Below, one piece after another: positions 1 through 4,400 of a stretch of 5,262 bases of DNA (position 1 is its first letter; each line of letters opens with the position of its first letter). Source of the DNA: an uncultured Oscillospiraceae bacterium. Lineage in GTDB: Bacteria > Bacillota > Clostridia > Oscillospirales > Oscillospiraceae. The stretch covers positions 1 to 5,262 of the forward strand of contig CAJOCV010000129.1 in NCBI GenBank assembly GCA_905233785.1, in the 5' to 3' direction. The notes under the pieces are model-generated. The model saw nothing but the letters and a program-made list of their open reading frames with translations, did not search any database and had not been told where the DNA came from. The position numbers and the translations under genes were made by a program.

Positions 1-978
1 GGCACCGAGGAGATGATCGACACCACGGGGATGTCCTTTCCCAACGTGCTGCCGGGCATCAATATGATCATCATGACCGGGGGAAAGCGCGAAGGCGTAG
101 TCGGCGTCACCGGAGACCCGCAGGAAGTACGCCCGGTGGCCCTGATGGTCAAGATGGCTTTTGAAACCATGCTGAAATACGAACGCCAGCAGGAGCAGCA
201 GCGGATCCGCGCCAACAAGAAGGAGCATTTCATCTACCTGCTGACCCAGGTGGAGCATTCCGACCCCGAGGAGCTGCGGAGCTACGCGCGCGAGCTGGGG
301 TATCCGGAGGAGGCTGTCCGCGTCCCGATTCTGCTGCGGCTGGCTTCCGGAAAACCCGATGAGATCCTCCTGCTTCTGCGCGGCAGCCCGCTTCACACGC
401 GAAAGGATCTCAGCTTTGCCCTGGACGGCCAACACATTCTGGTGTATAAGACGGTCGAAACGGAAAAAAAGGAAGCGTTCTCCGATTTTAGGAACACGGT
501 CCGGGAATATCTTGGGGCGCTGGAGAGACGACAGGGTCAGACGCCGTGCGTAGCAGCAGCCTATGTGGGGAGCTTTCAGGACAGCTATCCCCAATACTAT
601 TACGGCTACCGACACTGCCGGTGGCTGGAGCAGCATGTGCTGCCAGAGAGCGACGAGCCGGTGTTCTTTTATGACCATTTTGGCGAATATATCCGCAGCA
701 CCGTTCCCTTTGGGGAACTGCAGCGCGCCTTCTATGTCTATCGCAGCCGGATCCCGGAGCAAAAGCTGCAGTCTTTTACAGAGACCATCGGTGCGCTGAT
801 CCGGACAAACTATAACTTCGCCAAAGCGGCGGAGCAGCTCTATATCCACAAGAACACCTTGGTGTACCGATACAACAATATGAAGGCCGTTCTTGGCGCG
901 GATCCACTGGCGTCATCCGATGAGCGGGTCTTTATCGAGGCATTTTATACCTATCTGATGAAGAGCAGCGAGAATTAA
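1..978 (+). CDS. cdaR: CdaR/PucR-family sugar-diacid (glycerate) transcriptional regulator, 5' end missing
   Basis: The frame is open from base 1, so the true start lies upstream; 325 codons are visible against about 385 residues in E. coli CdaR, so roughly 60 residues are missing. Visible residues 1-60 look like the end of the diacid-recognition domain, with the signature LPGIN followed by GVVGVTGDPQEVR (residues 32-44). Residues 60-75 are a charged, probably helical linker (ERQQEQQRIR). The middle resembles a GGDEF-like/PucR spacer. Residues about 257-318 form the C-terminal helix-turn-helix of the PucR type, with NFAKAAEQLYIHKNTLVYRYNNM at its core. Family members sense sugar diacids or glycerate and activate catabolic genes from the cytoplasm. 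The glycerate kinase and GntP permease directly downstream fit that role. The gene is probably transcribed separately from them, because a long hairpin block and a terminator-like stem follow its TAA. The inducer is inferred from context only. Confidence 0.9.
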   Translation, partial: GTEEMIDTTGMSFPNVLPGINMIIMTGGKREGVVGVTGDPQEVRPVALMVKMAFETMLKYERQQEQQRIRANKKEHFIYLLTQVEHSDPEELRSYARELGYPEEAVRVPILLRLASGKPDEILLLLRGSPLHTRKDLSFALDGQHILVYKTVETEKKEAFSDFRNTVREYLGALERRQGQTPCVAAAYVGSFQDSYPQYYYGYRHCRWLEQHVLPESDEPVFFYDHFGEYIRSTVPFGELQRAFYVYRSRIPEQKLQSFTETIGALIRTNYNFAKAAEQLYIHKNTLVYRYNNMKAVLGADPLASSDERVFIEAFYTYLMKSSEN

Positions 979-985
979 ACCATAG

Positions 986-1195
986 CGCCATAATGATCAT
1001 CGGATGGCGAAATCAATCGAGGATTCGATTGATTTCGCTGCCAAACGGCAAGTTTGGCAGCGAATGATTGTTTGAATCATTCGCCCGATGCTCATTGCAA
1101 TGAGTATATGGCAAAACAGTTCTGCTGTTTTGCTGCGCCGCAAAGCGGCGCGGCGAAAAGCTTTTGAGCTTTTCGCCATCATAGAATCATGATCA
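986..1195. repeat. Chain of overlapping perfect hairpins (possible non-autonomous repeat element)
   Basis: This fills most of the non-coding gap after the regulator. Successive inverted repeats, read directly, are: 1007-1020 with 1025-1038 (14 bp); 1034-1046 with 1052-1064 (13 bp); 1060-1069 with 1075-1084 (10 bp); the palindrome 1091-1104; 1111-1119 with 1125-1133 (9 bp); 1135-1141 with 1145-1151 (7 bp); 1152-1162 with 1167-1177 (11 bp). Loops are 3-5 bases where present. The first three stems share arms (TTCGC/GCGAA), so neighbours compete. A 10-bp outer pair, 1003-1012 with 1171-1180 (GATGGCGAAA/TTTCGCCATC), closes the block like terminal inverted repeats. ATGATCA occurs just outside on both sides (993-999, 1189-1195), and 986-991 also pairs with 1004-1009. 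No convincing reading frame exists on either strand. It could be a MITE-like intergenic element or a structured RNA; the sequence alone does not decide. Confidence 0.8.
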
Positions 1196-1197
1196 AC

Positions 1198-1246
1198 AAG
1201 CGGGAGGAATAATTGTGTTCACAACACAATTATTCCTCCCGCTTTC
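1198..1246. terminator. 22-bp perfect stem-loop, probable (bidirectional) terminator
   Basis: Bases 1198-1219 pair without mismatch with 1223-1244 around a CAC loop. The base of the stem is GC-rich (GCGGGAGG/CCTCCCGC) and the upper part AT-rich. Only a short T run (TTTC) follows on the + strand, so termination is plausible rather than certain. On the - strand the stem is followed by TTGTTG. It lies between the regulator and the kinase operon and would separate their transcripts. The long perfect symmetry could alternatively be a protein-binding palindrome. Confidence 0.6.
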
Positions 1247-1280
1247 ATGGTCCCAAACCATAGGGATTCTGCACATGGGG

Positions 1281-1289
1281 TGATAGAAT
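1281..1289 (+). promoter_or_regulatory. Extended -10 promoter element for the glycerate kinase operon
   Basis: TGATAGAAT matches the extended -10 form TG-N-TATAAT with one mismatch in the hexamer. No good -35 hexamer is found 16-18 bases upstream (around 1261-1266 the sequence is TAGGGA), which suits an extended -10 promoter or one needing an activator such as the CdaR-like protein. Transcription would start near 1296, giving a leader of about 40 bases. Confidence 0.5.
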
Positions 1290-1293
1290 ACAG

Positions 1294-1318
1294 TCAGAAA
1301 GTCTCAGAAAATGATTTT
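1294..1318 (+). promoter_or_regulatory. Possible operator: paired TCAGAAA repeats and AAAATGATTTT dyad
   Basis: TCAGAAA occurs at 1294-1300 and 1304-1310, exactly 10 bases apart (one helical turn). The second copy runs into the perfect dyad AAAAT-G-ATTTT (1308-1318). The position, around the predicted transcript start, suits a regulator site. Which protein would bind is not known from the sequence. Confidence 0.3.
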
Positions 1319-1321
1319 GAA

Positions 1322-1327
1322 AGGAAG
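1322..1327 (+). promoter_or_regulatory. Ribosome binding site setting the kinase start
   Basis: AGGAAG ends 7 bases before ATG 1335. The in-frame ATG at 1311 has no comparable site, and its extra eight residues (MILKGSCN) lie outside the conserved family start, so 1335 is preferred. Confidence 0.8.
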
Positions 1328-1334
1328 TTGCAAC

Positions 1335-2471
1335 ATGAAAGCAGTCATCGCAATTGACTCCCTAAAGGGCAGCCTCAGCTCTCTTCAGGCAGGCGACGCG
1401 ATCCGTACCGGCATCCTGCGTGTTTACAAGGATGCTGTGGTGCAGGTACGCCCCCTGGCTGACGGAGGAGAGGGAACTGTTGAGGCTCTGACCATCGGTA
1501 TGGGAGGCGAGCTTCAAACCGTCAGTGTGACCGGCCCCCTGGGAAAGAAGCTGGATGCCCAGTACGGCATTTTGGCTGACGGCGTCACAGCCATTTTGGA
1601 GATGTCCGCGGCAGCTGGCATCACCCTGGTGGAGGACGCCGAGCGCAATCCCCTCCACACCACGACCTACGGCGTGGGCGAGATGATCCGGGACGCGATC
1701 GGCAAGGGCTGTCGGCACTTCATCGTGGGCATCGGCGGCAGCGCCACCAATGACGGCGGCATCGGCATGCTCCAGGCTCTGGGCTATGGTCTGCTCAACG
1801 AAGCCGGAGAGCAGGTTTCCTTTGGCGCGAAGGGACTGGAGGAACTCAGTCGGATCACAACGGACGGCGTTCTCACCGAACTGAAGGACTGCTCCTTCCG
1901 CATCGCCTGCGACGTGACCAATCCGCTCTGCGGCGAGAATGGTGCCAGCGCCATTTACGGGCCGCAGAAGGGCGCTACGCCCTCTATGATCCTGCAGATG
2001 GACAAGTGGCTGAAAGCCTATGCGAAGCTGGCGCAGGAAATCAACCCTGCGGCTGATCGGGAATTTCCGGGCACCGGTGCGGCCGGCGGTTTGGGCTTCG
2101 CTTTCCTGAGCTTCACCAACGCCGTTCTGGAATCCGGCATCAAGATCGTACTGGAGGAGACCCGGCTGGAGGAGTATGTGAAAGACGCCGACATCGTCAT
2201 TACCGGTGAGGGACGCCTGGACGGGCAGACTGTCATGGGCAAGGCACCCATCGGTGTGGCGAAGATCGCCAAGAAGTACTTAAAGCCCGTCGTGGCCTTT
2301 GCCGGCTGCGTGACGCCGGACGCTGTGAAGTGTAACGAGCATGGCATTGACGCCTTCTTCCCCATCCTGCGCGGCGTGGTAACGCTTTCTGAGGCAATGG
2401 ATTCCACCAACGCTCACAAGAACATGGCCGATACTGTAGAGCAGGTGTTCCGCCTGCTGGCAATCAAATAA
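1335..2471 (+). CDS. glxK: Glycerate 2-kinase (glycerate kinase type 2 family)
   Basis: This 378-residue cytoplasmic enzyme matches the usual family length (about 380). It phosphorylates D-glycerate with ATP; the E. coli relatives GarK and GlxK yield 2-phosphoglycerate, feeding lower glycolysis. Family signatures run in order: MKAVIAIDSLKGSLSS at the N-terminus, PLADGGEGT (40-48), GIGGSATNDGG (132-142), CDVTNPLCG (192-200), YGPQKGA (208-214), GTGAAGGLG (246-254) and ITGEGRLDGQT (289-299). The start at 1335 is chosen because the conserved MKxVIAxDS start and a well-spaced ribosome site coincide there. The permease gene follows after 18 bases, so the two are surely co-transcribed. The upstream CdaR-like regulator supports induction by glycerate or a sugar diacid. 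No truncation or missing signature is visible. Confidence 0.96.
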   Translation: MKAVIAIDSLKGSLSSLQAGDAIRTGILRVYKDAVVQVRPLADGGEGTVEALTIGMGGELQTVSVTGPLGKKLDAQYGILADGVTAILEMSAAAGITLVEDAERNPLHTTTYGVGEMIRDAIGKGCRHFIVGIGGSATNDGGIGMLQALGYGLLNEAGEQVSFGAKGLEELSRITTDGVLTELKDCSFRIACDVTNPLCGENGASAIYGPQKGATPSMILQMDKWLKAYAKLAQEINPAADREFPGTGAAGGLGFAFLSFTNAVLESGIKIVLEETRLEEYVKDADIVITGEGRLDGQTVMGKAPIGVAKIAKKYLKPVVAFAGCVTPDAVKCNEHGIDAFFPILRGVVTLSEAMDSTNAHKNMADTVEQVFRLLAIK

Positions 2472-2480
2472 GGAGAGAGG
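2472..2480 (+). promoter_or_regulatory. Ribosome binding site of the permease
   Basis: GGAGAGAGG starts right after the kinase stop codon and ends 9 bases before ATG 2490. This supports translation of the permease from the shared transcript. Confidence 0.75.
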
Positions 2481-2489
2481 TAAGAACCT

Positions 2490-3752
2490 ATGGAAGCACA
2501 GTTTTCAACCTTGGGCGCCCTGATCGGGCTTGCCATTGCGATCATCCTCATCATCCGCAAAATCGCTCCCGCCTACTGCCTGATCCTCGGCGCACTGATC
2601 GGCGGCCTCGTCGGCGGCGGAGGACTGGTGACCACCGTGAATACCATGGTCAGCGGAGCGGGCTCCATGATGTCCTCTGTTCTCCGCATTCTGACCAGCG
2701 GCATACTCGCCGGCGCGCTGATCAAAACAGGTTCTGCGCAGAAGATCGCGGAGGCGATCGTAGACAAACTGGGAGAAAAGCGGGCTGTCACAGCCATTGC
2801 CATCGCCACAATGATTATTTGCGCCGTGGGCGTGTTTATTGACATCTCCGTGATCACCGTCGCCCCCATCGCGCTGGCCATCGGAGAAAAGGCAGGTCTC
2901 AACAAGGGCAGCGTGCTGCTGGCCATGATCGGCGGCGGCAAGGCCGGCAACATTGTCTCCCCCAACCCCAACACCATTGCGGTGTCCGAGGCTTTCCAGC
3001 AGCCCCTGACCTCGGTCATGATGAAAAACATTATCCCCGCAATTCTTGCCCTGGTCGTCACGATCCTCCTGGCAACGCTGCTGACTAAAAAGAAAGACGA
3101 CCCCATCACAGCAAAAGACCTGGAGGGCAATGACGCAAAGGATCTGCCCGGCTTCCTGCCTGCCATTCTCGGCCCTCTGGTGGTCATCATCCTGCTGGCG
3201 CTTCGTCCTCTCTTCGGCATTACCATTGATCCTCTGATCGCGCTTCCCGTGGGCGGCATCGTCAGCGTTCTTGTAACGGGCCATGCCAAGCACCTGGTGG
3301 AGTACACAGAGTTTGGCCTGAGCAAGGTCATCGGTGTCTCCATCCTGCTGATCGGAACCGGCACCATCGCCGGGATCATCAAGGCCTCCGCCCTGCAGTA
3401 CGATGTGACCAATCTGCTGGAAGCCATGCATATGCCCGCCTTTATTCTCGCGCCTCTCTCCGGTGTCCTGATGGCAGCGGCTACCGCTTCTACCACCGCC
3501 GGTGCTACAGTTGCGGCGCAGACCTTCGCGCCCACGCTGCTTGGCGCAGGCGTTCCTGCTCTGGCTGCCGCCGCTATGATCCATGCGGGAGCCACGGTTC
3601 TGGACTCTCTGCCCCACGGCTCGTTCTTCCACGCTACCGGCGGCTCCGTGGGCATGAGCATCTCCAAGCGCATGAAGCTCATCCCCTATGAAGCGCTGAT
3701 CGGCCTGACCAGCACGGTCGCCGCCGTGGTGATCTACCTGATCGCCGGCTGA
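2490..3752 (+). CDS. gntP: GntP-family permease, probable glycerate (or gluconate-type sugar acid) transporter
   Basis: This 420-residue, very hydrophobic inner-membrane protein has about 11-12 predicted membrane segments (for example near residues 8-23, 26-44, 99-132, 179-198, 221-240, 245-263, 278-297, 317-337 and 400-419) and no cleavable signal peptide. The GntP family brings in gluconate and related acids by proton symport. Family-like motifs include GGGKAGNIVSPNPNT (148-162) within the transport core, a Gly/Ala/Thr-rich segment MAAATASTTAGAT (328-340) and the late conserved segment LDSLPHGSFFHATGG (371-385). A charged loop at 199-220 (KKKDDPITAKDLEGNDAKD) splits the protein into two halves. 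Length is slightly under the roughly 440 residues of the E. coli members. Co-transcription with glycerate kinase makes glycerate the most likely substrate; this is inferred from context, and gluconate or another short hydroxy acid remains possible. Confidence 0.93.
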   Translation: MEAQFSTLGALIGLAIAIILIIRKIAPAYCLILGALIGGLVGGGGLVTTVNTMVSGAGSMMSSVLRILTSGILAGALIKTGSAQKIAEAIVDKLGEKRAVTAIAIATMIICAVGVFIDISVITVAPIALAIGEKAGLNKGSVLLAMIGGGKAGNIVSPNPNTIAVSEAFQQPLTSVMMKNIIPAILALVVTILLATLLTKKKDDPITAKDLEGNDAKDLPGFLPAILGPLVVIILLALRPLFGITIDPLIALPVGGIVSVLVTGHAKHLVEYTEFGLSKVIGVSILLIGTGTIAGIIKASALQYDVTNLLEAMHMPAFILAPLSGVLMAAATASTTAGATVAAQTFAPTLLGAGVPALAAAAMIHAGATVLDSLPHGSFFHATGGSVGMSISKRMKLIPYEALIGLTSTVAAVVIYLIAG

Positions 3753-3763
3753 TACCATATAAC

Positions 3764-3803
3764 AAATCGAGGTCTGACTACAAAAGCTCGGACCTCGATT
3801 TTT
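3764..3803 (+). terminator. Rho-independent terminator of the kinase-permease operon
   Basis: AAATCGAGGTC (3764-3774) pairs perfectly with GACCTCGATTT (3791-3801), and the stem extends inward by a T-G, a G-C and an A-T pair around a loop of about 10 bases. The run TTTTT (3799-3803) follows. It begins 11 bases after the permease stop codon. Confidence 0.9.
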
Positions 3804-3839
3804 ATTGCGCATCCTATTGGACACATCAGCCAACGTCAA

Positions 3840-3956
3840 TTCCCCAAGCCTGCTACTGTTGGGTGAGGGGGAAAGCGTAGAGACAAATGGGAATTCGTTG
3901 TTCCATTCGAATTCGGATTCCCAGCCCTCTGGACAGTCGGAGCGAACGACAGTCGG
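3840..3956. repeat. Small inverted and direct repeats upstream of the ArsR gene
   Basis: This non-coding stretch holds TTCCCC/GGGGAA (3840-3845, 3868-3873), two competing stems GAATTCG/CGAATTC (3891-3897, 3908-3914) and TGGGAAT/ATTCCCA (3888-3894, 3917-3923), and the 9-bp direct repeat GACAGTCGG at 3932-3940 and 3948-3956 (16-base period). A 62-codon reading frame crosses it from a TTG, but it has no ribosome site or family resemblance, so no gene is called. The function of the repeats is unknown. Confidence 0.55.
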
Positions 3957-3989
3957 CGCGGAAAGGAGAAGATACCAAGCGAAAAACTA

Positions 3990-4017
3990 TTGACATATCG
4001 AGAATTATAGATATAAT
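3990..4017 (+). promoter_or_regulatory. Consensus sigma-A promoter for the ArsR-dehydrogenase unit
   Basis: TTGACA (3990-3995) and TATAAT (4012-4017) are both perfect and separated by 16 bases. The expected start of transcription is about 7 bases after the -10 box, near 4024, which is the A of the ArsR start codon. Such a strong promoter is typical of genes held down by a repressor. Confidence 0.88.
4004..4017. promoter_or_regulatory. Candidate operator dyad overlapping the -10 box
   Basis: ATTATA-GA-TATAAT is a perfect 6-2-6 inverted repeat, and an outer ATATC/GATAT pair (3995-3999, 4010-4014) lies around it. AT-rich dyads over the promoter are usual for ArsR-family repressors, so self-regulation is likely. 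Some of the symmetry comes simply from the -10 sequence. Confidence 0.45.
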
Positions 4018-4023
4018 AGCCTC

Positions 4024-4338
4024 ATGGATAAGATTGAAGTATTCAAAGCTCTGTCGAATGAAACACGGCTGAACATTGTCGAATGGCTGAAGGAACCGGA
4101 GAAAAACTTTCCACCGCAGGGAGGGCACTTTGAGGAAGCGGTGGATCTCAAAGGCGGCGTATGCGTGGGCAGCATCCGGGACAAAGCGGGGATCTCGCAG
4201 TCTACGGTGTCACACTATCTGGATATGCTGCAGAAGGCGGGTCTCCTTTTGGCAGAACGACACGGCAAATGGACCTACTACCGAAGGAACGAGCAGGCCT
4301 TTGAGGAATTGTCTGTGTACTTCGGTCGGGACATTTGA
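4024..4338 (+). CDS. ArsR/SmtB-family helix-turn-helix regulator (leaderless start)
   Basis: This 104-residue winged-helix protein is typical of dimeric ArsR-family repressors. Residues 1-24 are the usual opening (FKALSNETRLNIVEWL); 28-45 form an insert (NFPPQGG through LKGG) seen in one branch of the family; the recognition helix lies near 56-70 (GISQSTVSHYLDMLQ); the wing is about 74-88 (LLAERHGKWTYYRR). The classical metal motif ELCVCDL is represented by GVCVGSI (45-51): C47 is kept, but the second cysteine is G49, so classical arsenic/cadmium sensing is unlikely. The start must be 4024, because an in-frame stop lies at 3991-3993 with no ATG, GTG or TTG between. No ribosome site precedes it, and the promoter predicts transcription starting at this codon. 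The dehydrogenase gene follows 62 bases after the stop and is its probable target. The inducer is unknown. Confidence 0.9.
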   Translation: MDKIEVFKALSNETRLNIVEWLKEPEKNFPPQGGHFEEAVDLKGGVCVGSIRDKAGISQSTVSHYLDMLQKAGLLLAERHGKWTYYRRNEQAFEELSVYFGRDI

Positions 4339-4364
4339 GTTAGGCGGGAACAGTCCCGCTTAAC
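4339..4364 (+). other. Stem-loop right after the ArsR stop codon
   Basis: Bases 4339-4349 pair with 4354-4364 (11 pairs, one of them G-T) around an ACAG loop. No T run follows, so it is not a standard terminator. It could lower read-through into, or stabilise the message of, the dehydrogenase gene. Confidence 0.55.
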
Positions 4365-4375
4365 AATCGAATCTT

Positions 4376-4391
4376 CATAATGATCATCGGA
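4376..4391. repeat. 16-bp copy of the left end of the hairpin element
   Basis: CATAATGATCATCGGA is identical to 989-1004. Just upstream, CAATCGAATC (4364-4373) is the reverse complement of 1022-1031, an arm of the first hairpin. The two matches side by side suggest a remnant or variant of the same element. Its last bases supply part of the dehydrogenase ribosome site. Confidence 0.6.
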
Positions 4392-4393
4392 GG
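4389..4393 (+). promoter_or_regulatory. Ribosome binding site of the dehydrogenase
   Basis: GGAGG ends 7 bases before ATG 4401, which fixes that start. It contrasts with the ArsR gene, which has none. Confidence 0.85.
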
Positions 4394-4400
4394 AAAAAAC

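Larger units (their letters stand above)
977..1263. repeat. 9-bp direct repeats (AAACCATAG) bracketing the hairpin block
   Basis: AAACCATAG occurs at 977-985, overlapping the regulator's stop codon, and again at 1255-1263, just before the kinase promoter. Everything unusual in the gap lies between the two copies. The match stops at exactly 9 bases on both sides. This is what a target-site duplication would look like, but a 9-base match in a 300-base gap can also arise by chance, so the interpretation is weak. Confidence 0.35.

Noticed and set aside
997..1182. 61-codon reading frame on the - strand over the hairpin chain
   Set aside because: It is made entirely of inverted-repeat sequence, has no ribosome site and no recognisable protein features.
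986..1195. CRISPR array or tRNA-like cloverleaf in the hairpin chain
   Set aside because: There are no regularly spaced identical repeats with unique spacers, and no acceptor stem, anticodon loop or T-loop sequence; the stems differ from one another.
1311..1334. Earlier ATG for the glycerate kinase
   Set aside because: The well-spaced ribosome site and conserved MKAVIAIDS opening both point to 1335.
2505..3839. Very long - strand frames (444 and 369 codons) opposite the permease
   Set aside because: Composition is unnatural (rich in Gly, Asp, Gln and His, or in Met, Ala and Arg) and they mirror the clear GntP gene; they are antisense shadows of GC-rich codons.
3805..3993. 62-codon frame from a TTG after the terminator
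   Set aside because: It begins next to the terminator T run, lacks a ribosome site, crosses repeats and resembles no protein family.
4335..4381. Separate promoter for the dehydrogenase (TTGAGT and CATAAT)
   Set aside because: The two boxes are 35 bases apart, far outside usable spacing; co-transcription from 3990-4017 is simpler.
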